From Bradyrhizobium sp. OK095 (GTDB lineage Bacteria > Pseudomonadota > Alphaproteobacteria > Rhizobiales > Xanthobacteraceae), in assembly GCF_900109945.1 (NCBI RefSeq), contig NZ_FOBX01000002.1, positions 310,001-374,000 on the forward strand: DNA of 64,000 nucleotides. Direction: 5' to 3'. This document shows positions 50,868 to 61,451 of the stretch, piece by piece. The notes beneath the pieces were generated by a model that did no database searches, was not told where the DNA came from, and was given only the letters and a program-made list of their open reading frames with translations. The translations under genes and the position numbers were made by a program. The stretch's first letter is position 1; each line of letters begins with the position of its first letter.

Positions 50868-51755
50868 TCAGGCCGCGGCGATCTCGTGCCCCGCCATCAG
50901 TTCCAGCGCCCGCACCATCGCCGAGTGGTCCCAAGCCTTGCCGCCATGCGCGGTGCAGGATGAGAATAATTGCTGCGCCACCGCGGTGCTCGGTAGCGAC
51001 AGGCCGAGCGCGCGCGCACCTTCGAGCGCGAGGTTGAGATCCTTCTGGTGCAGCTCGATGCGGAAACCGGGATCGAAATTGCGCGTCACCATGCGCTCGC
51101 CATGCACTTCGAGAATGCGCGACGCGGCAAACCCGCCCATCAATGCCTTGCGTACCAGCGCGGGGTTGGCACCGGCCTTGGATGCAAACAGCAGCGCTTC
51201 GCTCACCGCCTCGATCGTCAGCGCGACGATGATCTGGTTGGCGACCTTCGTCGTCTGGCCATCGCCATTGGCGCCGACATGCGTGACGTTCTTGCCCATC
51301 CTGTCAAAGATCGGCTTCATGGTCCCGAAGGCTCGCTCGGGCCCGCCGACCATGATGGTGAGGCTCGCAGCTTTCGCCCCGACCTCCCCGCCCGACACCG
51401 GCGCGTCGAGGTAATCGGCGCCGAATGCCTCGATCTTCTTGGCAAACTCCTTCGTCGCCAGCGGCGAGATCGAGCTCATGTCGACGACGATCTTGCCCTT
51501 GGAGATGCCGCTCGCGACGCCGTCCTTGCCGAACAGCACGGCTTCCACATGCGGGGTATCCGGCACCATGATGATGACGGCATCCGCCTCCTCCGCGACC
51601 TCCTTGGCCGATTTGCAGGCGATGCCGCCGGCCGTGATCAGCTCGGGGGCGATGGGCGCAACGTCATGCAGGAGAACGCGATGGCCCGCGGCCAGAAGGT
51701 GGCCGGCCATCGGCCGTCCCATGGTGCCAAGTCCGATGAAGCCGATATCGATCAT
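50868..51755 (-). CDS. glxR: 2-hydroxy-3-oxopropionate (tartronate semialdehyde) reductase
   Basis: A 295-residue beta-hydroxyacid dehydrogenase with NAD motif GFIGLGTMGRPMAGHL at the N-terminus, DAPVSGGEVGAKAASLTIMVGG, and the catalytic lysine in QTTKVANQ (about residue 168). It reduces tartronate semialdehyde to D-glycerate, the last step of the glycerate pathway for glyoxylate. It lies 13 bases after hyi and completes the gcl-hyi-glxR operon. Confidence 0.92.
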   Translation of the reverse strand: MIDIGFIGLGTMGRPMAGHLLAAGHRVLLHDVAPIAPELITAGGIACKSAKEVAEEADAVIIMVPDTPHVEAVLFGKDGVASGISKGKIVVDMSSISPLATKEFAKKIEAFGADYLDAPVSGGEVGAKAASLTIMVGGPERAFGTMKPIFDRMGKNVTHVGANGDGQTTKVANQIIVALTIEAVSEALLFASKAGANPALVRKALMGGFAASRILEVHGERMVTRNFDPGFRIELHQKDLNLALEGARALGLSLPSTAVAQQLFSSCTAHGGKAWDHSAMVRALELMAGHEIAAA

Positions 51756-51768
51756 GTCTTAAGTTTCC

Positions 51769-52554
51769 TCAGGTCTCAAACGTTTGCGCCGCGTGCCAGG
51801 ACAGGCCTTCCAGCGTCGTGGTGCGCGGCTTGTATTCGCAGCCGACCCAGCCGCGATAACCGATCGCGTCGAGGTGACGGAACAGGAAGGGATAGTTGAT
51901 CTCGCCGGTGCCGGGCTCATGCCGGCCCGGATTGTCGGCGAGCTGGATATGCGCGATCTGGGGGAGATATTCCTGAATGGTGCGGGCGAGATCGCCCTCC
52001 ATGATCTGCATGTGGTAGATGTCGTACTGGATGAAGAGATTGTTCGACCGCACCTCGGAGATCAGCTGCACCGCCTGCTCGGTGCCGTTGAGGAAGAAGC
52101 CTGGAATGTCGAGCGTATTGATCGGCTCGACCAGCAGCTTGATATTCTCCCGCGCCAGCGTCGACGCCGCAAAACGCAAATTCCCGACCAGCGTCTCGTT
52201 CAGCTCGCGCGGATCGGCATCGATGGGGGCGATGCCGACGAGGCAGTTGAGCTGCTCGCAATCGAGCGCCTTGGCGTAGTCGATGGCGCGGAACACGCCA
52301 TCGCGGAATTCGGCGGTGCGATCGGGCAGAATCGCGATGCCGCGTTCACCGGCAGCCCAATTGCCGGCCGGCAGATTGTGCAGCACCTGCGTCAGCCCGT
52401 GGGCCTCGAGCTGCTCGCGCAAAAGCGCCTTGTCGAAATCGTAAGGGAAGAGATACTCGACCCCGGAAAAGCCCGCGGCCTTCGCCGCGGCAAAGCGGTC
52501 GAGGAACGGCATCTCGTTGAAGAGCATGGTGAGGTTGGCGGCGAATTTCGGCAT
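51769..52554 (-). CDS. hyi: Hydroxypyruvate isomerase
   Basis: A 261-residue TIM-barrel metal enzyme of the xylose-isomerase-like family. Its start MPKFAANLTMLFNEMPFLDRF is diagnostic of Hyi, and the VEPINTLDIPGFFLN and IQYDIYHMQIMEGD motifs hold metal ligands (E, D, H). It converts hydroxypyruvate to tartronate semialdehyde. Between gcl (12 bases) and glxR (13 bases), it belongs to the glyoxylate operon. Confidence 0.94.
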   Translation of the reverse strand: MPKFAANLTMLFNEMPFLDRFAAAKAAGFSGVEYLFPYDFDKALLREQLEAHGLTQVLHNLPAGNWAAGERGIAILPDRTAEFRDGVFRAIDYAKALDCEQLNCLVGIAPIDADPRELNETLVGNLRFAASTLARENIKLLVEPINTLDIPGFFLNGTEQAVQLISEVRSNNLFIQYDIYHMQIMEGDLARTIQEYLPQIAHIQLADNPGRHEPGTGEINYPFLFRHLDAIGYRGWVGCEYKPRTTTLEGLSWHAAQTFET

Positions 52555-52566
52555 GATACTGTTCCC

Positions 52567-54357
<1,791 letters not shown>

Positions 54358-54410
54358 ATCGGACCTCGCTTAGGTTGCGTCAGCGAGCGAGATCATCGGG
54401 CGAGCAGAAG

Positions 54411-54438
54411 CCGATCTCAACGAGATCGGTTTTATTTT
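54411..54438 (+). terminator. Plus-strand intrinsic terminator-like hairpin upstream of gcl
   Basis: CCGATCTC-AAC-GAGATCGG followed by TTTTATTTTCC. The T-run lies on the plus strand, while gcl and ade are both on the minus strand, so it would stop antisense transcripts from this gap or act as an operator 54 bases before gcl. Confidence 0.45.
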
Positions 54439-54509
54439 CCACGATGTGGCAGCCGTGAAAAAAACGAGGCCGTCTCAAGCGGTTAAGCCAAGATATTCGT
54501 GAAAGCGGA

Positions 54510-56312
54510 TCACTCGAACAGCGGCGCCAGCTCCATTTGCGGGACCAGCACGAGGCCTTTGTCGGTGATGCGAATTTCCGGAATGACCGATAGCGGAATT
54601 AGATTGAAGCCCATGTAGGGGATGGTGCAGCCGGCCTCCGTCCATTCCTTCTTCAAGACCTTGACCTCTTCGGCCACCTCGGTGACACGCTTGTCGGACA
54701 AGAGGCCCGCGATCGGCAGCGGGACCAACGCCCTCACCTTGCCGTCGGCGACGACGCAAACGGCGCCCTGTTGCTCCTTGATGGCGGCGATAGCCACCTG
54801 CATATCGCCCTCGTTGGTTCCGGCGACAATGATGTTGTGGCTGTCGTGCCCGACGCTGGAGGCGACCGCGCCACGCTTCAGGCCGAAATCCTTCAGCAGG
54901 CCGTAGGCAACGTTGCCGGCCGACTTGCCGTGGCGCTCGACCACCGTGACGAAGCACAGGCCGTAGCGGGCGAACAATTCCGGCCAATCCTTTGCCGGCT
55001 CGATCTTGACCTTCTCGTGGATCAACGTGATGCCCGGCAGCGCGGTCTTGATCGCATTGACGGTGCAGGCTTTCGCCGGCAGCTCCGGCGTCAGCTTCAG
55101 CTTCTCCGGCAGCTTCACGGTCACATAGGCCGTGTCAGGATATTGATAGCGCTGCGACAGCGCCTGATCCAGCCTCGGCGTGATCTTGCGGTTCTCCACC
55201 ACCAGCTCGCCGCCATACCAGGTGCACTGCGGCTTGAGATTGTCGTCCATCAACACGAGATCGGCGCGGCGGCCGCCGCCGAGACCCCCAATGTCGCCGT
55301 CCATGTTGAAGCGCGTGGCGCCGTGCAGCGAGCCCATCGACCAGGCCTGCTCCGGTGACATCCCCGCCTTCACGGCTTCACGCACCACCCAGTCGAGACC
55401 GAACAGCAGGAGATCGTCGGCGTCGCGGTCGTCGGTGCACACGGCCGTGCGCTTGTGCGAGGCACCAAGCTCGGTGATCGTCCGGATCGCCTGCGGCAGC
55501 GAGTGCCACGGCGTGGTCGGCGGGCCGCCGCGCAGGAAAATCCAGACGCCGGCATCAAGCAGATCGTCGGCGATGTCGCGGTCGATCGCCTCGTGGGTAT
55601 CGGTAACACCGCTTGCCGCATAGGCCGCGACGAATTCGCGGCCGTAGATATGGCCGGACACCGGCCGCCCGCGCTTCAAGGCGGCTGCCAGGATCGCATG
55701 GCTGCGCTCGTCGCCCATCGTGACAGGCACGAAATCCATCTTCTCGCCGAGCGCGACCGCTTCGGGCCAGCGGTCGAACAGGCCGGCAATCTTGTCGGGC
55801 GTGAGATCGCCGCCGGCGGTCTCCAGCGCGGCCGAGGTCGCAGGGACCGTTGAAGGCACCGTCAAAAAGATCGAGAGCGGCGCTTCGCGCGCGTCCTCCA
55901 GCATCGCCTCGACGCCGGCGACGTCCATGACGTTGCCGATTTCGTGGCTGTCGCAGAAGATCGTGGTGGTGCCGTTGAGCAGCGCGGCCTCGGCATAGGC
56001 GCAGGCCGTCACCATCGAGGATTCGATGTGGATGTGCGGATCGACCAGCCCCGGCGCGATGATGCCGCCCGCGGCATCATAAACCGCAACGTTGCTCCAG
56101 GCCTTCCTGGCTGTTCCGGCCGGCCTCACCGCCGCGATGCGGCCGCCGGTGATCCAGACCTCGCGGTTCGCGTGGATGCGCTCCGAATAAGTCGAGAGCA
56201 CCCGCGCGCCCGTGACGACGAGATCAGGCGCAACGCGCGCCGAGGCGACGTCGGCCAAGCGCCGCGTCATCGAATGCAGCGGTGCGACGGCGAAACGGGT
56301 CAGTTTGGTCAT
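54510..56312 (-). CDS. ade: Adenine deaminase
   Basis: A 600-residue metallo-amidohydrolase converting adenine to hypoxanthine and ammonia. Metal histidines are in [13 protein letters not shown] (about residues 90-102); [26 protein letters not shown] and [15 protein letters not shown] are also typical of Ade. The C-terminal domain ends [20 protein letters not shown]. It lies between gcl and a NYN-domain gene. Purine breakdown feeds glyoxylate, so its position next to gcl is meaningful, though no allantoin genes are visible. Confidence 0.95.
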   Translation of the reverse strand: MTKLTRFAVAPLHSMTRRLADVASARVAPDLVVTGARVLSTYSERIHANREVWITGGRIAAVRPAGTARKAWSNVAVYDAAGGIIAPGLVDPHIHIESSMVTACAYAEAALLNGTTTIFCDSHEIGNVMDVAGVEAMLEDAREAPLSIFLTVPSTVPATSAALETAGGDLTPDKIAGLFDRWPEAVALGEKMDFVPVTMGDERSHAILAAALKRGRPVSGHIYGREFVAAYAASGVTDTHEAIDRDIADDLLDAGVWIFLRGGPPTTPWHSLPQAIRTITELGASHKRTAVCTDDRDADDLLLFGLDWVVREAVKAGMSPEQAWSMGSLHGATRFNMDGDIGGLGGGRRADLVLMDDNLKPQCTWYGGELVVENRKITPRLDQALSQRYQYPDTAYVTVKLPEKLKLTPELPAKACTVNAIKTALPGITLIHEKVKIEPAKDWPELFARYGLCFVTVVERHGKSAGNVAYGLLKDFGLKRGAVASSVGHDSHNIIVAGTNEGDMQVAIAAIKEQQGAVCVVADGKVRALVPLPIAGLLSDKRVTEVAEEVKVLKKEWTEAGCTIPYMGFNLIPLSVIPEIRITDKGLVLVPQMELAPLFE

Positions 56313-56397
56313 CGGAACCCTCGCGTGGCGTTACGGTCGAGCGATGGTTACGCCCGGCGCTGAGCCGGGCAAGCTCAAATATAACGGCACGCCCTGC

Positions 56398-57198
56398 TCA
56401 CGCTTTAGGCGCCGAACCACCCGCAGCCGCCGACTTCGCGGGTCTGCGCCGGTTCCGCGCTCTCGGCGGAGGTGCGGCAGCGGGCTTGACCCGAATCCGC
56501 ATCGACCGCCCGTTTAGCTCATCGATCTCGAACGAATTCGTCTTTCGCACGAGGTCACTCAGCTTGCGAAAACCGAACGTTCTCGGATCGAAATCGGAAG
56601 CCAGATTGGCGAGCTGCCGTCCGACCTCCCCGAGAGCGACCCAGCCGTCTTCGCTCTCCATCTGGGTAATGACCTTCTTGATGATGGGGGTCGCCGCATC
56701 AGGCGGCTGAAGCGATGTCGATCTCAAGGCTGCGTCCTGGGTATTCGCCGGGGCGGCAAGCAGGTTTTCCGTGTAAACGAACCTCCGGCATGCCTGCCTG
56801 AAGCTCTCCGGTGTCTTCTGCTCGCCGAACCCAAAGACGTCGACCCCCTGCTCGCGGATACGGGCGGCGAGACGAGTAAAGTCGCTGTCGGATGACACCA
56901 GGCAAAAGCCATCGAACCGACCGCTGTGAAGCAGGTCCATGGCGTCAATGACCAGGGTGATGTCGGACGCATTTTTTCCCGTCGTGTAGGCGAACTGCTG
57001 CTGCGGGATGATGGCGTGTTTCGACAGGATGTCGGCCCACCCCTTGGATCGCGCATTGGAGAAGTCGCCGTAGATGCGGCGAACGCTGGCCTCGCCGATC
57101 TTGGCAATCTCCTCGAACAGTCCATCCGCGATCTTTGCGGATGCGTTGTCGGCGTCAATCAGGACAGCCAGACGGGGCGAACGGAGCTCGGACGGCAT
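56398..57198 (-). CDS. NYN-domain RNase-like protein with OST-HTH/LOTUS region
   Basis: A 266-residue protein. The N-terminal NYN (PIN-like) nuclease domain has the acidic residues in VLIDADNASA (8-17) and SSDSDF (106-111). The region around 170-225 (EDGWVALGEVGRQLANLASDFDPRTFGFRKLSDLVR) is a LOTUS/OST-HTH RNA-binding domain, and the tail is basic. Such proteins probably cut or bind RNA; targets unknown. The ATG at 57198 follows a possible upstream start by four codons. Confidence 0.85.
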   Translation of the reverse strand: MPSELRSPRLAVLIDADNASAKIADGLFEEIAKIGEASVRRIYGDFSNARSKGWADILSKHAIIPQQQFAYTTGKNASDITLVIDAMDLLHSGRFDGFCLVSSDSDFTRLAARIREQGVDVFGFGEQKTPESFRQACRRFVYTENLLAAPANTQDAALRSTSLQPPDAATPIIKKVITQMESEDGWVALGEVGRQLANLASDFDPRTFGFRKLSDLVRKTNSFEIDELNGRSMRIRVKPAAAPPPRARNRRRPAKSAAAGGSAPKA

Positions 57199-57306
57199 GA
57201 TTATCCCCAAAAAGGACGCGACAACGGTGATGGATATACCGATGTCGGGGCTCGTGCCGCCAGAGCTGATTTCTCTCAGCGGGTCACGACGGACCTCAAA
57301 CCGGGC

Positions 57307-58155
57307 TCAGGCCGGTTTCGCGACCGGCATCACGCCACCGAGCGCAGCGGTGAGTTCCACCGCCACCTCCCGCACTATCCGGCCGACCTCCGGTAACCGC
57401 CCATCGGTGATGCGGCTGGTCAGGCCCGAGATGGAGATCGCGGCCAGCGGCTCGGCGAGCGCGTTGTAGACGACGGCGGCGACGCAGCGCAGGCCCATCT
57501 CGGCTTCCTCATCGTCGATCGCATAACCTTGCTTGCGGATCGTCGCGAGTTCCCGGAACAGATCGCTTGGCCGCACGATCGATCTCTCTGTCAACCGCGG
57601 CATACCGTGATGGCGGATGACGGCGCCGACGTCCTCATCCGAATAGGTCGCGAGCACAGCCTTGCCGACTCCCGACGTCACCATGGCGACGCGACCGCCG
57701 ACCTGGGTCAGCGAGCGCATGATCTCGCGGCTCTCCATGCGGGTCAGCACGATGATGAACTCGTCGTCGACCACGGCGAGGTTGGCGGTCTCGCGGGTGA
57801 GATCGCGCAGCTTGCGCAAATAGGGAATGGCTTGCGTGGAGAAATTGCGCCGCCGCGCGAAGCTGGCGCCGACCGTGAAGCTGCGCACGCCGACATGCCA
57901 TTTGGATTCGGCGCGATCGAACTGCACGAAGCGGCGGCTCTCCAGCGTGGCCAGCAGGCGGTGCACGGTGGAGGCCGACAGGCCGGTGCGGACGGCGAGA
58001 TCGCTGAGGCGATAGCCTTCGTCGTCTTCGGACAGCGTTTCCAGGATCGACAGCGCGCGGTCAACGGACTGCACGCCGCCGTCGCGCGTGTCGTGATCGG
58101 CCTCCGATGAAGATCGGGGCTCGAGCGATTTGCGCCGGATCACGTTCTTGCTCAT
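57307..58155 (-). CDS. IclR-family regulator
   Basis: A 282-residue regulator with N-terminal winged helix-turn-helix (about residues 30-85, LSDLAVRTGLSASTVHRLLATLESRRFV) and C-terminal ligand domain (GKAVLATYSDEDVGAV, GYAIDDEEAEMGLRCVAAVVYN). Members in glyoxylate/allantoin clusters (AllR-type) sense glyoxylate, and gcl lies 3 kb downstream, so this is plausible but not proven. The ATG at 58155 is chosen because earlier in-frame codons overlap a hairpin and the neighbouring gene. Confidence 0.88.
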   Translation of the reverse strand: MSKNVIRRKSLEPRSSSEADHDTRDGGVQSVDRALSILETLSEDDEGYRLSDLAVRTGLSASTVHRLLATLESRRFVQFDRAESKWHVGVRSFTVGASFARRRNFSTQAIPYLRKLRDLTRETANLAVVDDEFIIVLTRMESREIMRSLTQVGGRVAMVTSGVGKAVLATYSDEDVGAVIRHHGMPRLTERSIVRPSDLFRELATIRKQGYAIDDEEAEMGLRCVAAVVYNALAEPLAAISISGLTSRITDGRLPEVGRIVREVAVELTAALGGVMPVAKPA

Positions 58156-58174
58156 CGCGACCTGACTGTTCTCA

Positions 58175-58198
58175 CCTCTCCCTGCGAACAGGGAGAGG
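58175..58198. repeat. GC hairpin between acyl-CoA synthetase and IclR genes
   Basis: CCTCTCCCTG and CAGGGAGAGG pair perfectly around CGAA. It lies 19 bases after the synthetase stop on the minus strand and may terminate that gene before the IclR start. Third member of the CCTCTCCC family in this window. Confidence 0.5.
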
Positions 58199-58216
58199 CG
58201 AATGGACGTCACCGTC

Positions 58217-60346
58217 TCAGAGCAGCCCTGCCCCGCGCGCCCATTTGTACTTGGCGCCCAAGACCTCGACCGGAAGCTCGGTCGAATAGGCATAGGCCGG
58301 GATGCCGTTCTGGTAGAGATATTCGGCGGCTTCCTCGACCTCGACGTCGCCGGCGAGCGAGGCCACGATGGGCTTCACAAAACCCTTGGCCTCCATCTCC
58401 TTCTTCACCTCGACCATGTTGCGGGCGAACACCATCGGCGGCGTGACGATGGTGTGCCAGTAGCCGAGGATCAGCGAATGGACGCGCTCATCCGTCAAGC
58501 CGAGCTTCACGGTGTTGACGTAGGTGATCGGGGGCTCGCCGCCGGTGATATCCACGGGATTTCCGGCAGCCCCGAACGGCGGGATGAACTTGCGGAAGGC
58601 CGCATCGAGATCCGGCGGCATGGACATCAGCGACAGGCCGTTGTCCACACAGGAGTCCGACAGCAGCACGCCCGAGCCGCCGGCACCGGTGATGATCAGC
58701 ACGTTCTCGCCCTTCGGCGTCGGCAGCACCGGCACGCCACGGGCGAATTCGAGCAGCTGCCGCAAGCTACGGGCGCGGATCACGCCCGACTGCGCCAGGA
58801 CATCCTCGTAGATCTTGTCGTTACCGGCGAGCGCGCCGGTGTGCGACGAAGCCGCCTTCGCGCCGGCCGAGGTACGGCCGGCCTTGAGCACGACGACCGG
58901 CTTCTTTTTGGAGACGCGCTTGGCGGCTTCCGCAAAGGCACGGCCGTCCTTGAGGTCTTCGCAATGCTGCGCGATGATCGTCGTGTTCGGATCCTGCTCG
59001 AAGAAGGCCAGCAGATCGTCCTCGTCGATATCGGACTTGTTGCCGAGGCCGACGATCGCCGACACGCCCATTTTCGCCGAGCGCGAGAAGCCGATGATCG
59101 CCATGCCGATGCCGCCGGACTGCGACGATAGCGCAGCCGAGCCCTTGACGTCGTAGGCGGTGCAGAAGGTCGCGCAGAGATTGGCCGGCGTATAATAGAA
59201 GCCGTAGATGTTCGGCCCCATCAGGCGGATATCGTATTTCTTGCCGATCTCGACGATCTCGGCCTGCAATTCCGGCGCGCCCGCTTCGGCAAAGCCCGAC
59301 GGGATCAGCACGGCGCCCGGGATTTTCTTCTCGCCGCATTCGACCAGAGCACCCGCGACGAACTTTGCGGGGATCGCGAACACGGCCGTGTCGATCACAC
59401 CCGGCACGTCCTTGACGCTCTTGTAAGCCTTGTGGCCGAGAATCTCCGCTGCCTTCGGGTGGATCGGATAGATCTCGCCCTTGTAGCCGCCGTTGATGAG
59501 GTTCTTCATCACGGAGTTGCCGATCTTGCCGTCTTCCGCGGAGGCGCCGATCACGGCGACGCCCTTCGGCTGCATGATGCGGCTCATGGCGGCGACGATC
59601 TCTTCGGTCGGGCGCGGCTTCGGCTTCGGCACATAGGCGAAGTCGACGACGATGCGCACGTCGGCGGCGATTGCGTCCTTGGCCGTCGCAAACACCGGGT
59701 TGAGGTCGAGTTCGACGATCTCGGGGAAATCGGTGACCAACTGCGACACCTTGACGATGACATCGGCCAGCGCCGTACGGTTCACCGGTTCACCGCCGCG
59801 CACGCCCTTCAAAATCTCATGTGCCTGGATGCCGTCGAGCATCGAGAGCGCGTCTTGCTTGGTGGCGGGCGCGAGGCGGAAGGTGATGTCTTTCAGCACT
59901 TCGACCAGCACGCCACCGAGGCCGAAGGCGACCAGCTTGCCGAACGAGCCGTCGGTGATCGAGCCGACGATGACTTCGGTGCCGCCGGCCAGCATCTGCT
60001 GCACCTGGACGCCCTCGATCTTGGCATCGGCCTTATACTTCTTGGCGTTGGAGAGGATGGTCTCGTAAGCCTTCTCGGCATCCTCGGCCGTCTTGAGGCC
60101 GACGATAACGCCGCCGGCTTCCGTCTTGTGGAGAATGTCCGGCGAGACGATCTTCATCACCACAGGGAAGCCCATGGACGACGCCATCTTGGCGGCTTCA
60201 CCACCCGACTTCGCCACGCCCTCCTTCGGCACCGGAATACCGTAGGCGTCGCAGACCAGCTTGCCTTCCGGCGCCGTCAGGCTGGAGCGGTTGTCCGCCT
60301 TGACCTGGTCGAGCACTTTGCGGACGGCGTCTTTGGAATTGGACAT
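58217..60346 (-). CDS. NDP-forming acyl-CoA synthetase of the oxalate locus
   Basis: A 709-residue enzyme of the ADP-forming acetyl-CoA synthetase superfamily. Domain order is shuffled compared with the canonical form: ATP-grasp first (about 10-230), then CoA-binding (PKGVAVIGASAEDGKIGNSV, about 262-280), then the succinyl-CoA-ligase-like domains with the phosphorylatable histidine in SSHTGALAG. It would make an acyl-CoA from the acid with ATP (ADP formed). Divergent from the GntR regulator of oxc-frc, it probably primes oxalate or formate metabolism with CoA; acetate is an alternative substrate. Confidence 0.85.
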   Translation of the reverse strand: MSNSKDAVRKVLDQVKADNRSSLTAPEGKLVCDAYGIPVPKEGVAKSGGEAAKMASSMGFPVVMKIVSPDILHKTEAGGVIVGLKTAEDAEKAYETILSNAKKYKADAKIEGVQVQQMLAGGTEVIVGSITDGSFGKLVAFGLGGVLVEVLKDITFRLAPATKQDALSMLDGIQAHEILKGVRGGEPVNRTALADVIVKVSQLVTDFPEIVELDLNPVFATAKDAIAADVRIVVDFAYVPKPKPRPTEEIVAAMSRIMQPKGVAVIGASAEDGKIGNSVMKNLINGGYKGEIYPIHPKAAEILGHKAYKSVKDVPGVIDTAVFAIPAKFVAGALVECGEKKIPGAVLIPSGFAEAGAPELQAEIVEIGKKYDIRLMGPNIYGFYYTPANLCATFCTAYDVKGSAALSSQSGGIGMAIIGFSRSAKMGVSAIVGLGNKSDIDEDDLLAFFEQDPNTTIIAQHCEDLKDGRAFAEAAKRVSKKKPVVVLKAGRTSAGAKAASSHTGALAGNDKIYEDVLAQSGVIRARSLRQLLEFARGVPVLPTPKGENVLIITGAGGSGVLLSDSCVDNGLSLMSMPPDLDAAFRKFIPPFGAAGNPVDITGGEPPITYVNTVKLGLTDERVHSLILGYWHTIVTPPMVFARNMVEVKKEMEAKGFVKPIVASLAGDVEVEEAAEYLYQNGIPAYAYSTELPVEVLGAKYKWARGAGLL

Positions 60347-60505
60347 GTGGCGTCTCCCTTGACCTTAGTTCTTGCGTTCTCAAAGCGCGCGCGTGTTGCG
60401 GCTGCCCGTGATCCTTGCCATTCGCCGCGCTCTGTTCCATGTCGCGGAATGGAGTGGCATAAAGCCGACATTACTCCGCCGCTTTGGATCAAAAATGGCT
60501 GGCGA

Positions 60506-60522
60506 TGGCATTTGGTATGCCA
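60506..60522. promoter_or_regulatory. Operator 1: TGGCAT-TTGGT-ATGCCA
   Basis: A 17-bp palindrome with perfect 6-bp arms. The internal 13-mer ATTTGGTATGCCA is repeated exactly in operator 2, 81 bases away. On the minus strand it follows a TTGACA hexamer by ten bases, so it probably overlaps the promoter of the acyl-CoA synthetase gene. Confidence 0.7.
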
Positions 60523-60586
60523 GAAGCCAACTTGTCAAGCTGCAGCGCAGCTTAGAACGCTGCAAAAAATAGGCAGCTTGACATTC

Positions 60587-60603
60587 TGGTATTTGGTATG
60601 CCA
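60587..60603. promoter_or_regulatory. Operator 2: TGGTAT-TTGGT-ATGCCA
   Basis: Same motif with one changed base in the left arm. It lies three bases after a plus-strand TTGACA and 57 bases before the GntR start, so binding would overlap that promoter (autoregulation). Confidence 0.65.
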
Positions 60604-60659
60604 AAAACTTTCCAGTTAATATTCCTGTAAAAGACGACTCCCACTGGAGGAGAATCGTC

Positions 60660-61391
60660 GTGTCACTGCGGAAACCAACCAAGGCGTTGCCGAACATGGC
60701 CGAGGCGGACATCTCAATCGTTCGTATTGCCCCGGAGAGCAGCTTCAAGAACAAGGCGTATGACGCCTTGAAGGAAGCCATCCTCAAGATGGACATCTAC
60801 TCGACGCCCGAGCCGGTGATGCTCGACGAGCGCGCGCTGTCCGAACGTCTTGGTGTGAGCCGCACCCCGATCCGCGAAGCGATCGCGATGCTGGAGCAGG
60901 ATGGTTTCGTGAAGACCGTCCCGCGCCGCGGCATCATGGTGGTGCGCCGGACCAAGACCGAGATCGTCGACATGATCCGCGCCTGGGCGGCGCTGGAGAG
61001 CATGGCCGCACGCCTCATCACCACCACCGCGCGCAAGAAAGACATCACGGCGCTGCGCGACTACTTCAAGGACTTCAGCAAGGATCGCCTGCCTGAAGAT
61101 CACGTCGAGGAATATTCGCGCGCCAACATCGCCTTCCACCAGGCACTGATCTCGCTGTCGGAATCGTCGGTGCTGGTCGATCTCACCAACGACCTCTTGC
61201 TGCACGTGCGCGGCTACCGGCAACTCACCATCGGACGCAAGGATCGCACCGCGACGTCGCTCCCCGAGCATCTCGGCATGATCGAAGCGCTGGAATCGCG
61301 CGACACCGAACTCGCCGAGAAGCGCACCCGCGACCACACCCTCGGCCTTGCCGCTTACGTCGAAGCGCACGGCCAGGAATTGTTCAACTAG
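60660..61391 (+). CDS. GntR-family (FCD) regulator of the oxalate locus
   Basis: A 243-residue regulator with a winged helix-turn-helix (about residues 30-95, LDERALSERLGVSRTPIREAIAMLEQDGFV) and an FCD ligand domain (about 105-230). The GTG start has GGAGGAG seven bases upstream; an ATG 12 codons later is a weaker choice. It sits directly upstream of oxc and divergent from the acyl-CoA synthetase. The paired palindromes at 60506-60603 are its likely operators; oxalate or an oxalate derivative is a plausible ligand. Confidence 0.9.
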   Translation: MSLRKPTKALPNMAEADISIVRIAPESSFKNKAYDALKEAILKMDIYSTPEPVMLDERALSERLGVSRTPIREAIAMLEQDGFVKTVPRRGIMVVRRTKTEIVDMIRAWAALESMAARLITTTARKKDITALRDYFKDFSKDRLPEDHVEEYSRANIAFHQALISLSESSVLVDLTNDLLLHVRGYRQLTIGRKDRTATSLPEHLGMIEALESRDTELAEKRTRDHTLGLAAYVEAHGQELFN

Positions 61392-61451
61392 CAACGTTCA
61401 CCAGAAGGGCGAAGCACTCGCCCCACTATTGAGACCAGGGAGACAAGGCCC

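Larger units (their letters stand above)
60347..60659. promoter_or_regulatory. Divergent control region of the oxalate locus
   Basis: 313 bases without a gene. It holds the two 17-bp operators described separately, a TTGACA hexamer on the plus strand (60578-60583) and one on the minus strand (60538-60533), and an extra TGGCAT half-site (60455-60460). AT content is high compared with the coding flanks. Confidence 0.65.

Noticed and set aside
56352..56370. Hairpin GCCCGGC/GCCGGGC between ade and the NYN gene
   Set aside because: Short 7-bp stem without T-run; too weak to claim as terminator or riboswitch, though position after the ade promoter was considered for purine control.
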